DNA from: Sitta carolinensis
Taxonomy: Eukaryota; Chordata; Aves; Passeriformes; Sittidae
Assembly: GCA_032173965.1 (NCBI GenBank)
Contig: JAVUNC010000006.1
Location: forward strand, 32,273,870-32,337,869
Reading direction: 5' to 3'
Length of the DNA: 64,000 nt
Positions 1 through 13,476 of the stretch are shown here, in pieces. The translations under genes and the position numbers were made by a program. A model generated the notes under the pieces. The model worked only from the letters and a program-made list of their open reading frames with translations, searched no databases and was not told where the DNA came from. Within the stretch, counting starts at the first letter, position 1; the number at the start of each line of letters is the position of its first letter.

Positions 1-1789
1 TCACTAAACACTTTTCACCTTGACAAAGATATTTATTTATATCAGGCATTTACTTAACAATGGCACTGGCACCTCTAACCAAGACAGGCCACCAGAGCAG
101 AGAATAACCTCAGCTCCCTACAAAGAGACAAAATCATGAGGAGTTGAAGGGTTTCTCAGACCTCATAGGATTTTTCCTTGGTTTTTTTTTTTTTTTTTTT
201 TCCCCTCAGTAGAAACTCAGAAAAGCACCCAAGCGAATGGCAAAGTGTCTCACAAATTTCTTGAATAATTTGGCAACCACAATGTTTCACATCTAATTTC
301 ATTACAGCACATTGAATGTTTTGGGAGTTTTTACAATGGTTTTTGCACCTTTAACAACATGTTGATTATTGCATTTTGAAATAACTCACTTCTTTAAGAA
401 TAACTTAAGTGAAAATTTCATTTAGAGTTGCAACACCTGGAGAAAATCAACATCATGTGACTTGTAGGCACTTCTAAACAGGAAATACTCCATTTATTTT
501 TTTAGCTGTGTTTGTGTAATAAAGTCTAGCATCCAAGTGTGAGCAACACATTTTCTCGTTTTATTAAACAGCATGAAAGGATTTATTACTTCTCCACTGA
601 ATGCACTTCTGGCACCAAATGGAGCTGGACAATAATTGTCAGGCACTGAGTTTAACATTATGAGAAAACACCTTTGGTGGAGTTCAGAGTTTATTGTATA
701 ATGAAAAATACACCTAAATGGTAAGGCTTCCTTTGAGAATTTGTTTGGTGAGTATAATCTCAAGTACTGCTGCTAATAAATTTGATTCTTTGAAAGCGAA
801 ATTAAAGTACTGAAATAATATCTAAGACCATTATTTTTCTTTTCCTCCTCCAGGTATACAAAGTTCCCTGAGAAGGAAAATAAAAACAAAAGAAATAGAG
901 AACATTTCTTTTACCACTCAGCAGGTTAGGGCTGTGAGATGCTTGCAAGAGCCATGTACCATATTTGAAATTTTTCTCTCTTTCTCCTCTAATCTTTCTT
1001 GAATGCTCAGGCTGTTCCTCCTCCTGTGGTTCCACCCCTGGCCAGAGAAAGGCTTGAAGGACTTTCCTCTCTCTCTTTGTTTTATTCCCTGTATTGCAAG
1101 GGAAAGTTGCCCCAGCCAGGACAGGAACCTTGAACACTGGAGAGAGAAGTCAATGAGTGTTTTGCAGGTGTGCAGCATTCTTGTACCCTCAGGATTTCCC
1201 CAGGAATGGAGACAGATGAGAAAATGCAGAGATGTGGTAAAAATTGAAGTCCTGTTCTTCAGAGGATGAGCAGCAGGGCCTGATCCGCAGCACCCTGCTC
1301 TGAGTTCCCTGCACCTCATCCAGGCAAAGGTGCCTATGCAAAGTGTCTGGAAAACGTGGCAATTTTATGCCCTCTTGACTCAGTCACAAATAACTGCTCA
1401 AAGTTGAAATAATAAAAGGCCCTGTGTATCTCTAGGGTCCGAGGCTGACAAATTCTCCCCGATGTCTCTGAGGAGCATTGCAACACTCAGTATTTGATTT
1501 GTTTTCCATTGAGACTGGCAGCGCATGTGTTAGAGGTTTAAGGTTAACTACAAGAATGGGAATAAGCTTTACACAATCCCCAAATTAGGGGCTCTAACTA
1601 ATGAAAAGCTCTCTCATTTACTGCCTTCCTCGGTGCAGAACAGCAGGCTGCAGGCACCCCGGCACGTCCCGCTGGGGAGCGCAAGAAGGCAGGGAGGGAA
1701 GCAGGGGTGGGACTGGTCTCCTAAGGCAGGGAAGCACTGAAACCAACTTTATTGCCACAGTCTTTCACACCCCCTTGGAGATACCTGTA
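1..1789. other. Upstream intergenic DNA, no gene seen
   Basis: AT-rich unique sequence. It contains a 20-base T run at 182-201, and no frame on either strand shows recognisable protein similarity. Open frames of about 90-130 codons occur on the minus strand but have low-complexity, non-conserved-looking translations. In the order I remember from human, SYNE3 lies upstream of CLMN, but I see no KASH-domain or spectrin-repeat coding sequence here. The 3' UTR of a neighbouring gene cannot be excluded. Confidence 0.5.
182..201. repeat. Poly-T tract (T20)
   Basis: An uninterrupted run of 20 T bases followed by CCCCTCAG. It could be a simple expansion or the tail of an old minus-strand retrocopy. 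CR1, the main avian LINE, does not make poly-A tails, so simple expansion is more likely. Confidence 0.9.
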
Positions 1790-1952
1790 AATTGGTTTGT
1801 ATCCAGGAAGCCTCGGGCCGTTCTGCGCCGCGGGGCCCTGCGGTGAGCAGCGCGCCCGCCGAGCGCGCTGGCCCGCTCGCCCGCTTGCGGCCGGACCAGA
1901 GGGCAGGGGTGCGGCTCTGCGGGGCCGCGTTTGCGGCCGGGCAGGAGAGCGT
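1790..1952. other. CpG-dense segment flanking minisatellite 1
   Basis: About 160 bases of very GC-rich, CpG-dense sequence (many GCGC, GCCG and CGCC steps) standing out sharply from AT-rich DNA to the left and running directly into the minisatellite on the right. It could be a small orphan CpG island, a degenerate older part of the array, or an unannotated promoter. No start codon with supported coding sequence and no core promoter element was identified. Confidence 0.6.
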
Positions 1953-2655
1953 GCAGCCATGGGTGGCCCCGGGGCAGGGAGAGCCGTGCAGCATGGGCCC
2001 TGGGGCAGGGAGAGCCGTGCCAGCCATGGATGGGCCTGGGGCAGGGAGAGCCGTGCCAGCCATGGGCACTGGGGCAGGGAGAGCCGTGCCAGCCATGGGG
2101 CACTGGGGCAGGGAGAGCCGTGCCAGCCATGGATGGGCCACGGGGCAGGGAGAGCCGTGCCAGCCATGGGCCCTGGGGCAGGGAGAGCCGTGCCAGCCAT
2201 GGACTGGGGCAGCGAGGCGTGCCAGCCATGGGGCATGGGGCAGAGAGCCGTGCCAGCCATGGATGGGCACGGGGCAGGGAGAGCCGTGCCAGCCATGGAT
2301 GGGCACCTGGGGTGGGGGCAGGGGCGGGGAGGCCGTGCCAGCCATGGATGGGCTCTGGGGCAGGGAGAGCCGTGCCAGCCATGGATGGGCACTGGGGCAG
2401 GGAGAGCCGTGCCAGCCATGGATGGGCACTGGGGCAGGGAGAGCCGTGCCAGCCATGGGCACTGGGGCAGGAGAGCCGTGCCAGCCATGGATGGGCTCTG
2501 GGGCAGGGAGAGCCGTGCCAGCCATGGGCACTGGGGCAGGGAGAGCCGTGCCGGCCATGGGCACTGGAGGAGGTTCTCTGCCAGCCATCGGCACTGGGGG
2601 AGGTTCTCTGCCAGCCATCGGCACTAAAGGAGGTTCTCTGCAGCCCTCGGCACTC
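1953..2655. repeat. GC-rich minisatellite 1 (33/37-bp unit)
   Basis: About 17 tandem units that contain or are variants of GAGCCGTGCCAGCCATGG followed by GGCACTGGGGCAGGGA. Units are 33 bp, or 37 bp when an extra GGAT-type insertion is present. The array ends in about three diverged 30-bp units (GCACTGGAGGAGGTTCTCTG type, 2560-2655). The units lack stop codons in several frames, so open frames of about 250-360 codons run through on both strands. These translate only to Gly/Ala/Pro/Ser/Trp/His-rich repeats and are not regarded as genes. The GGGGCAGG core resembles the classical G-rich minisatellite core. Confidence 0.93.
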
Positions 2656-2830
2656 CGATGTGCTCCCTTGCTGAGGTCCATGCTGCCCGACGGGCAGACG
2701 GCCCCTGAGCTGCCAGACACACCCGCATTCGTCTCCAATCCCCCGACTGCAGTGCGAGCCGTTTCTAAACCGCATGCAGGTTTTGACGACAGAAGGGATC
2801 TTCATGGCGAGGCACAAGATTTTTAGTAGG

Positions 2831-3101
2831 GCCTGTTGCAATAGGGAGTAATGGTTTCAAACTAAAAGATGGTAGATTAAAATTAGTTAAAAGTAAGACA
2901 TTTTTTTACAGTGAGTGTGGTGAAACACTGGCACAGGTTGCCCAGAGAGGTGGGTGGAAGCCCTACTCCTGAAAACATCCAAGGCTAAATTGGACTAAAC
3001 TCTGAGCAGCCTGACCTAGTTGAAGTTGTCCCTGCTCATTGCAGAGAGCTTGGACTAGATGACCTTTAAAGGTCACTTCCAAACCAAATTATTCTAAATA
3101 G
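2831..3101 (+). mobile_element. CR1 LINE 3' end fragment
   Basis: The sequence matches, from memory, the 3' terminal region of an avian CR1 LINE. A GGTTTCAAACTAAAAGA-type stretch is followed by the GGCACAGGTTGCCCAGAGAG motif, then a GTCCCTGCTCATTGCAG stretch, GGACTAGATGACCTTTAAAG and a short ATTCTA tail. It encodes the last part of the element past the main reverse-transcriptase domain, so it is a typical 5'-truncated dead copy. It is diverged by scattered substitutions and a T-rich expansion. It starts about 175 bp past minisatellite 1. Confidence 0.9.
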
Positions 3102-6100
3102 CTCTTATTTCGTTACTTTCAGTTGCTTCTTCTGAGTTTAAATGATGTTTTTCATTTGTGTGTACTGCAGATCTCATTGGCAATGCACGAGAACCACAGG
3201 TGATGCAAACTGGCAACAAAAGAAAAACTTGTCTACTGGCTTATGGTTCTCACAGAAGGAATATAGTAAATCACGATCAGTAAATACATTTAAACGTAAG
3301 ATAAATCTTGAAAATTGTTTGTGCTTTTACACATTAATGTCTCAGTGCAGAAAAAGTTATGCACATAATTGATGTTACACCTTGATAACCCCATCGTGGC
3401 ACATTAGCTGTAGGTATTTGCATTTTTACAGAAAACCGCAATAAGGTCTTTCAGTTCTACCTTAGTTAGGCAAGTTGCAGGATTTTATGTCCTTATGAAC
3501 ATGCAGATAAATGACATTTTGAGGAAAATTATTATAATTAATAGATATTATAGGATCAAGACCTGGTTATAAATAACAAGGTCATTGCTAAAATGAGGAT
3601 ACTTTACAACCAATTTTCAAGTTTGTCTAGCAAAAATAGGTCAGGCCATACTAAATGGTGTTTCAGGCAATTCTGAAATCAGTTTGGAGGAACTAATTTG
3701 GAACTTATATGAGATGTATCATGAAATTTTACAACTTCAGGGAGCTCAGATCACATTTATGTGATTCTGGTCTGAACATGAAACTTTGGTTTCAAAGAGC
3801 AGAATAATAAGTGAACCTCAGAAATCAAAGGCAAGAAAGTTGGTTAGAAAAACGTCCTGAAAAAAAGTCTTTTTCTTATGGGATAGGTATGTATTGCATG
3901 AATGAACGGCAAAATTCCGAGGCAGATCTTAGGGGCATGTTAATTACCTCCATAATCCTGACTCCTCACAGATCATAGAAGCCTCCTTGGCAATCAGAGC
4001 CTGGAGTCACTGATAAGGGCTTCATTTGGCTGTGAAATTGCTCCGAGTATTGCAGTTGCACACACAAAGGCACATACTGTGTGAAGGACTGTTCCTAGGG
4101 AAAAGAGGTGCTGGGATTCAAGCCATTGCTTATATTTGTACTTGGTCTGTTTTTTCATGAAGTCTATCCAGTGTGATACCGATGATAATTCTTGCCTGCC
4201 TAGACAGCTCCGTGCCTGAACACTGTTCCTAGAGACAGAAAAACCCAGCCTGTTAACTCATATTGGTGAGACTGAAGTGTGATAGGAGTAAAAATAATAA
4301 CAAGTATTTTTAAATATGTGTCTACTTCCAAGTTTCTACAGAGAAATCTAGAGCTGGCACTCCTGTAACATTTTTACAGAATGGACATTGTTCCTGTCTG
4401 ATGATTTCAGCAAAGCAGCTGAGCATGTGTTTAGATATGAACGGCAGGAATGGAGGGAGAGAGGAAAAACATGATCAAATGTGACTATTCTTCCTAGGTG
4501 AGCCTGGACCCTGGAGATTTGGGATCAGAAGGTGATCCTCAGAAATCGGGTAGTTACATTAGCCAGAAAAATGTTACCTCTCAAACAAAGAGGGAATTGG
4601 AAAGACCTATCTTGTACTGGCAAAACTTATAACAATACATACAGAAATACACAGCCAGCCTCTAAGTCAAACCTCTCCAGCATCATCCCCATGGAATGCA
4701 TGCATATGTCAATAATTCCAACGTGTTAGTGTCTGCTACTTGTGCAGGAAGAGGTTAATTCCGCCTCAGCCTTTACAAAGTAAAAGCTCTTTTTATTTTT
4801 GTTTTGTTTAGGTTTGTTTTTTTTAAAACTGTGTGAAGGAAGAGGCAGGCTTTAAATATTTGCGTAGGCTGCTTGGCAACAGATTGCATGTGATCTTTAC
4901 AAAAACAATGAGCTCCCATAGAATTTACATTGTTTGAACTGGGTGCTAATGGCTCCTGACCAGCGCTCAATGGCTGGTCTGTGGGAAGAAACAGGGAGAG
5001 AGGTGTTATATTGTGCATTGTTGCTGCTGCTCCAGCTTTCCGAGAAAGAGGGGCTGGCAGAAGTTGAGGACCAGGGTGGGAATAAAGCCGTGGTTTTCAC
5101 AGCGCATAAAACGCATGAGGTGGGAGCTGATACTGGCTGTGGTTGCGCACTCAGGGCCGCTGCTATGGGGTTCTGTCTGCACACACGACATGGGGCTCCC
5201 AGATATAACCGATGGCTGCACACCTGTCTCCTTTGGTCTCAGAAAACAGCGGTGTTCCCAATATTTTTCCTTCAGAAATTATGTCTACTTGTCTGCAACA
5301 ACAGCGCTATTAAGCAGATTGCAATCCTTTCCCTATCAGCTGGGAACTGACTTAAAACTGATATATCATCTGTTCAGGAAAGGCAGAGCATCCCTGTGCC
5401 TGCAGCTGTTCAAAAAAAATTGAAATCAGCTCAGAAATTATGAGATGTCTCAAATGAAAAAGCACTATTTACTTTGTTTGCTTGATTGACCCTTTCACCT
5501 CTAGGATACAACTGGACCATGTTTTCTTAGGTTTCTTCCAGTACTGTTGGAGCAAAACCATACTTCATCTCTCCCCCAAATTTTCTTCCTGGCAGGGAAA
5601 GGGTCTTTTAAGCAAATATCTTTTGCAACAGCAGTGAGAAGAAATCTGAGCATTTCTGGTACTGGGTTTGTAACTCTTACCCTAATCTGGAGAGATTACA
5701 CCATTCCCTACACTGACAGCCTTAGGTTAAGAACTTTGGAACCATTACTGGTGATCATAGAGGGGTTAAGCACGTGCAGTACTAACTGCACTTTTTGAGA
5801 TATCCAAAAAGAAGACATAAAAGAGAACTGAACATGGGTATATCTGATACCCTACCCTAAAACATGCTCAAATAAAAACTGATCACTGCTGCTTCAGTTT
5901 TACCAGCCAAAATACAGGCATTGCTTTCTGTTTATACAGTCAACAATTAAACCATATAACTTTCCTGAAACTACCTTCACATGAAGACCGAATGTAGCAG
6001 TTCACAAGAGCTGGGAGAAGTAAGGCATAGTAAATCAAGAGCATCCAGTCCTATAAATAAAATAATATGAATTCAGAGAAATTAAGTGATTTACATATGA

Positions 6101-9100
6101 TCATGTACGCCCTAAACCACAGCCAAACCCAAACTAATTTCCAGACTTTTCAAATTCAGGTGCTCTGAATTAAGTGAATGATGCTGATAACGTTCTGTAG
6201 GTGGGTCACTATTTATGTTTTAACTCTCAGAACACACATTAATGGGGAAATGAGCTCTTGACAAGTATCATCTGGTAACAGGGCACCCACCGACTCCCTG
6301 AGCCTCTGTAGATACCGTATCAATGTCGAGTCTTTATGAAGTTACATAAGAGGAGCAGGAGGCAGTAGCTTCTTGTGCACAGATATGTATGACTTGCAGA
6401 AATAGTGGTGAACAAACATGACGTTCACATGCTCATGTTCCGCCACCAACACTCTTCTGTTCACTCCCATATTTAATAATTCCACACATGTATGTATACA
6501 GGTACATACAGGATTATTTTATACACGCCTTTGGCAGAGAGGCCGTTCAGGTTAGGTATACACACTGGTATGAACTGTGCTATAACAACCATCTAAGAAC
6601 ACGTATTTTCAAATGTTATGGCACTGACTATAAATTCAGGATAACCTTGCAAAAATGGACTATGTGATTTAGTGGCTTTCTTGCTGAATTGATAGAAGAG
6701 GATTAAATTATGACTATCAAACCATTTACCTTTGTCAGTGGATCTAATCACAATCTGTTCGATAGTGACAAAAAAATGCATCTGACGGCAGCTTTGCAGC
6801 TTTGTGAATGAACGAATTAGTTCCCACTGGCTGAGCACTAACTGCAAACTGTTATCACTTCGCAGTTGCTGTTATGACTTTTGCTTTGCACAATGGCTTC
6901 ATTTCCAAGGTAGAAATCTGTAAGGAATTAAATTAAAATACTTTGGCCTAGTCTGTACAAGAACTGGAGAAACTAAAAGAAAAGCAATACTCTTTTAAGA
7001 TAAACCTCACAAAACTGAAGGCAAAAGGCCATTAGGCAGATCCTCTGATACAGCTTTTATTTTACAAGTCATTATACTTCTCACAATTAACCCACTTTTG
7101 AATAAACTGCACTGTTAGTATGGCACATCTTCTAGAAAGGCACACTCTCTCTCTGAAGACATTAAGAGTTGGCAAATCATCGTTTCTCTGGATGACTGAC
7201 TCACTATTAAAATCTCCTCATTTGGATTCATCTTGGCTTTGGCTTCTGGCCATTGGTTTTTGTCTTTCTTGTCCCCAGTGCATTTTAAAACCCCTTAAGG
7301 CCTGGTGTTTTCTTCTTAAGAAGGAAATTAACTGTGTGTGTGAAGAGCCCTGAACAGTTTGCCTCTTCATCAAACACTTCAGGGATGTTTCTCACCAATG
7401 ATCATAGGAAAGAGCTCCTGGACATATACATATCTTAAAATCAGTTGTGCAGTAAAATGCAACAAGATTTGTAAATACTGGTAAAAATCACTAAATATAA
7501 AAGACAGAGCTCATCAGTTCACCTAAATATGGTCACACTTTTACCTTATTCTGGAATTTCAAAATGCTCCCATTAAAGTTCCTTTAGATCAAACGGGATA
7601 AGCTGTTCACTTGTACAAAACCACGAGAAAGAAAATCTTTGATTTTCAGGTTTTTTGCCTTTCGGCAGTCTTACTAGAACTTAACAAAATTGGGAAATTT
7701 GACAGATTTTTATCTCAACAGTTCTGCAGTACTGGAGATAAATACTGCTCTTGGGACTTCCATTCAAACCTACCGCTTGCAACTGTGTTGGTTTTGAGAG
7801 GTAGGAGATTGCACCAAATGCCTTTTCTGGGCTCTTCGAAGGGGAGAACTGAAGGGTATTTTCAATCTCCAAAATTTCTTCTCATATTAGACCAGCTGAA
7901 TTTTGTACTGTGGTATCTATGATCATCTGCCAGTTCAAGTCAAGGGAGCTGCAACATAAATAGATGTATTCCTAGGCCTCTTTCAGAAGCAAACTACAAA
8001 TGTTTTCATCAATGTTGACTTAAGTGAAGATGCCTCATACCTTTGACTTCCTGTTAACTGTTGTTCATTTTTGCAAAGAAGGTATTATAACAAGGAAAAC
8101 AACGCATAAATACATATAAATCCATCCCTTTTTTATCCCCTCAACCCAACTCTGACACAGGAAGGACTGGGTGATGCAGAGGGAGGTTGGACATGGGGAA
8201 AGGCAACATTAATGAAGTCCCTATACTGAACCATGGGCAAGTCATCATTTCAGCCTGCATTTCTATGCTCATGCACACATCAACACCTACAAACTAAGCA
8301 CAGAAAGCACTTTTTGGTATTCCATACACAACAAGGTATTGCTGTTGTTTCCCCTCCAGATTCCAGATTTTTCTGTTTAAAGGATGGGTTTGAAATCCAG
8401 AGCTTGGTTTGGAAAATGCATTTGGAAAAGAGGACAAGAATAGATCAGAAGGAAGCAGGCAGCCACCTCTCACTAGAAACACTTCCTGACTGTGGTGCTG
8501 CTCTCCAGACCAACACTGCTGACCACAGCAAAGCAAGGACATCAAAACTTGCTTAAATAAAGGCTCCACTGTGTGATGTCTAACATGACTTTTAAGGTGA
8601 TTATATTGGTTAGAGGATGACAAACCCTGACAGATGCTTGCAGTTAACTGTGCTTATGTGAAATACCACCAACCATGACTTCTAAACTGCCTCTACAGGC
8701 ACCACAAGGACATTCCTAGCACTCCTCAAGGTCACACTTTGAAACATGATAAAGAGAAACTTTCTAAATCATCAACTTCCTTCTGCTAAGGAATGACTGA
8801 TGCGTTTTAATTCTCCTTATTTTGAGAGGCTTCTGGCAGAACTGTGACATTAAATATTCAGTGAAATATAAGTAAGGTTTGAAAATGCCTTCTCTAAAAG
8901 AGCTTGGAATCATTAGTGAGTGCATCTCATACTGCAAAAGTCTCCGTCTGGCAGGTTATGCAGCAGAGTCATCCACTTCTTACCTCAAAAAATTATCAGT
9001 TTATTTGTCAGCTACAGGGTACAGCCCCTCCATTTGAAGCATTTATATATTTCTGTTACTTTCCAAGCTAATATTGTTTGGGAAGGTCAGGGAAGGAAGC

Positions 9101-12100
9101 TCTTCTCACATCTCTTTCACAATCAAACTGACTTGACATTAGATGTAAAATTGAAACCCCTTCTTCAAACAGAAACAAACAAATAGGAAAAAGTTGAATT
9201 GCTTTGGAAGGGTGCTGCATTGACAGGCAGTTTAGCTGAATGTTGCATTTGAAGAATATTTGACATCTCCAGTGCTGTGAAAGAGGTCAGGCAGTTCAAA
9301 AGAAGCCTTCTTTCTTGCTGGCTTCTAAGAATTCAATTCATTTTGTTACTATGGTGAAGTACGCAGAATAGATCACACATAATTCATTCTTCCACAAACA
9401 TTTTATTGCAAAAATATACTGGTTGTTTTCTATAATATCAAATATTATTTCAGGGCTTGTAGATTTTGTTTCAGACAGGTTATGCCAGGAAATTACAGAA
9501 AATTGTAATATACAAGAGATTAGAAATCTGCAGATGGAAAGCTGTGTATAAAAGTCAGCAATGTTAGCATTGTTTATACAGCAACTGCAACTTCAGTGCT
9601 TGAACACCAATAGTTACCGGTTGCCCTGCTTCCAATCCTAATATTCATGGGGCAAAAAACAGTCTAGGCAATCTCCATTTTCACTTGAACCATTCACTTC
9701 TGATTGATGCTGGAGAAGGCTGATTTTTAATTTACCCCATATTAAATATTTGCTGTTATGTCCAGGAATAGTCTTTGCCAGCAAGTACTATTGCAGAGGC
9801 TTTGACTTGTAACTCTGGGGTATACAATGAATGTACCACAAATTTCTCTAACCAAGATAATTCAGGCAGAAGAAGGTACCCAGTCTAGCCAGGGTGACTT
9901 GAAGCTGAACATTGTGCAGGGATGGCCACCCCTGAGCTGGATTGCTTCTTCCTGCACAGCTTCGCCAGCTTACATCACTCTGCAGGACGCTACTGCCACC
10001 ATCATCCTCTGCAGAGACACCCACACACCAAGCCACTGCTTGTGGTCCCTCTCTCCTTCCATGCAGTAAGCCCTGAATTGGCTCCTCTGTTTCCTGGGTT
10101 TAAGGCACTGTTTGCACCAGGCTGGCATTTCTACCTTTGCATGGAAATCAGACAAAATGAAACCATGAAACTCATGTTAGGGGAGTGGATTTTAAAGAGA
10201 TGGAAAGTCCTAAGAGATGCTCAGATGCTCTCTAGGTGAAAGCATTGCTTCTTTGGTCTTTTCCCTGACCTTTAGGGTGCTACACAACATCTAGAGCTGG
10301 AAAAAATATTCTTTTACTGGTAAATATTGCAACCTTTGTTCAGTATCTACTGGGGAAAAAAAATCTTCATAGCGTGCTGGAGCACACAGAAGGGAATCTG
10401 AAGGTCCTGAATTCAGCTGGTCACAGATGAGTGAGAGCAAGTCAGGCTCAAAGGGGCAGAACTACACAATACTGTCACATGGATGAGACAACTGCATCCC
10501 ACATCCATCAGAAACAGAAGGAAAATAGAAGCAGAGTAAAGGGAAAAAATAACAAATTTCCAAAAACTAGATGGAACCTTTTCTGTGTCAAATCCTCTCT
10601 GAATCAAGGAAGGGTTTTGACCTAGTAAGGGGAGATTTTGAATGAAAGGCTCATGGCAACAGAAAGAAATCAGCTCCACAAGTGCATAATATTCAAATGA
10701 GTTTTACATAACTACTCTCCTTTTCTTCCAAATTTCATCTGCCTGAAAGAACAGCAGAAAACCAAACTGAATGTAAGAAAACCAGCCTGAAGGCCAGAGA
10801 ACAGCCTTTCCCACTGTCTCTGTCAAATAAAACACACGTTCTCAATAAATCACATCTTACAATAAACCACATATATACCAATATATAAATACAAAACTAT
10901 ACCAAAGAAAATGAAAAAACAACAGACAGAGGACTGAGAGTGACCCACACAACCCTGCTCCCACCACACCAGCTGTCCTGATGAAGAATCAGAAGAAACT
11001 TATCTCTACAGCTCTAGCACATGAAAGCTGTCTCTGTGATCCCACCCCATCACCCCAAAAGACCCAGACTTGAAAATACCCAAGTACATTTTGTTACTAA
11101 GTCGCTTCAAACAAACTTTACCTTGGTAGCAAGCAAATAAAACAAATTCACCTTCCAAGTTAGAAGCCACTGTAACTCCTGGCATTATTCAATGACTGTG
11201 TGATGAAACTTATACATAGCACATGAAGACCTTCCAGCAATTTCCATAGTCTATTTATTGCCAGTATGTGGCAACAGTTGTGAATCACTGTGGTTCATCA
11301 GTGTGGCCTACGTGGTGGACTTCTGGGAGTCAAGGAAGGAGGAGACAGAGCAGAGGAGGCTGCTCAACATTCAGAGTTTGTAAATATGCTCAGTGGTACG
11401 CTGAGGCAGGGCCAAGAGTCATCACCCCTCTGCTTCTCCTACCGTCTGAAAGGGACTAAGTGGAAGATGGGTCTAGTGGGGCACAACACTCCTATTTCTA
11501 TTTATTCATTTTATTGATTATATACTTTTTATAAATTAATTAATTGCTAGTTATCACACTTTGGTTGGACAAGTACACTGCACATTTTAGTGTACACTCC
11601 CTTTCCTTTAAAGGAGTCATAAAGCACTTATATTTCATATCTTACTTGGTTTTTTGCACATGACCTTACTTCCTCCAGTTGCTTAATCCCCTTATTATAT
11701 TTTTCTCAGTGTCTCCTCTTAACTTGGTTGAATTAGACTGTCTTTTTCACTCCTGAGTTTTTTGGTGTTTTGCTTTGAAAGTCTGTTTTACATGGTACCC
11801 CTCCCGTTATTTACATGTGTGTGGGCAGAGGAGCCAGACTATGGGGTGGCTGCTGTCAGACAGGGTAATAGAAAATAAATCTTTGCTTACCTATTCATCT
11901 GGGAGAGCTAATGAGTGTCTTCTCCAGGCTGGCCCTCCTCAATATTTCAGATATGGGCTAAGCAAGGAAAATAAAATGTTGATGAGACCTACAGTGGCAT
12001 GATTATTTCCTTAAAATGGAGTGACCACACAAGTCGGGTTGTAAAGTATCTGTAAAATACAAAAGTTAAATAAGAATGTGGATTACTTCCCTGTGTTACA

Positions 12101-13476
12101 GACATTAACTTTCCTCCTTTTTTCTTGTTCAGCTATAGGGTATGACAGCATCCATTTTCAGTCCTCTTCCTGTAAGACTACAGAAAAAGGGTTAAAAATT
12201 GAATGAGATCTTGTATTCTGCAGCCCTTTAACAAGCCAGAAGCATATGCAAAGACTCAAGGACTATGCCAGTAGTGCAGGGGCAGGAACCAAGTTCCCAC
12301 CACCTTCCCTGAAACACTGTTTGTCATGGGCAGAGAAATACCTTGCAGACCTGTGGCATTCGACAAGAATGTTTTGGGAATGTAGGCAGAGTGAGATCTA
12401 GAAAGGATCACTGGAAAGTTGTTCTTGTAGCTCTTTGGTCAGAGCAGCCATGGATGGCTGAGGCATGGTTGGATAGGAGGTTGCACTTCTCTGAGGTTTG
12501 GGTTGAAATGCAAGATATTTTCATCTATTGCAAGATAGAAAACACCTTTTTCTGGCTACCATTGATCTGGGACTATTTTAAACAAAAGCAGGAAAAAATG
12601 CATTCATAGAATGACTGTTCCTATGGAGAACTCTGTTTATAAAGGCAAAGCAAATTAGCTACAATGGCGTAAATACCTTCCTTAATTTCAGAAATAGCTT
12701 CCTTTGTGTCAGATACCTTCCCTTGCCATTTTAGCAGGAATCACAAGGTACCCTCCATCTGGACAGGCACAAAGCTGAGCTGTAGAATTTGATGGCTTTG
12801 TACTTACTATTACACAACCTTCAAGTGCAAATTTTCTTCTTGAACTGAGAATTCAACTCATTAAATCACTGACTGGTAAGACAGGCAAAAGATGGGAAAC
12901 GGAAAGCTTTTTAACATCTTTATTCTGCATACACTAAAAACACAAAAGATAAAGGCAATGCAGGAAAGTGATAGGTTCCCCATGAACTTCATATCAGATT
13001 CCCTGCCTTCTCATATGTGACCAAACTATTTTTTAATAAACCTGCTATTATAGTTCAGAGTCTCTGCCAAGAGTTTACAGCACTGCCCTAAGTAACAAGT
13101 CTGAGCCAAGGGACTTAATTAAATCTAACCTGCTTTTTCAGTTACAGAACAGTCCTTTAACATCAAAAAGCAAGTGGACTTTGTTAATAAAGTCTGAAAT
13201 CACTTTTTGCTTAAGAAGAGTTCTTTACTCCTCACTGCATACAATCAGTTACTTCTTAGAAGGCATATAGTATTTTCACAGATAATTTCCACAAGCCTTC
13301 ACAGAGTTTACAGCAATTAACATTACATTTGGTGTTCTAGCTGTATATGAGAATCCCAGATTTCATACTTTCTTGCTGAGCTGATTCACAGACCCCAGGT
13401 TGCAGGAAGAACTTAAAAACTTAAAGAAAAATGTTTATACAAGATGACCTGTTGATCTTATAATTTTTAAATGTCC
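3102..13476. other. Long gene-free intergenic stretch
   Basis: About 10.4 kb of AT-rich unique DNA. No open frame on either strand gave a recognisable family, and codon usage in the longer ones (up to about 140 codons near 4934-5350) does not look constrained. No tRNA cloverleaf, CR1 tail or long tandem repeat was noticed. Distal regulatory elements of CLMN may lie here but cannot be seen without alignment. Confidence 0.45.

Noticed and set aside
182..201. Poly-A tail of a processed pseudogene on the minus strand
   Set aside because: No gene-like body lies next to it, and birds lack an active poly-A-dependent LINE, so simple expansion is preferred.
1721..2841. Long open frames on both strands over the first minisatellite, up to about 358 codons
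   Set aside because: They are produced by a stop-free tandem repeat. Translations are pure repeat in every frame on both strands, with no domain and no splice or promoter support.
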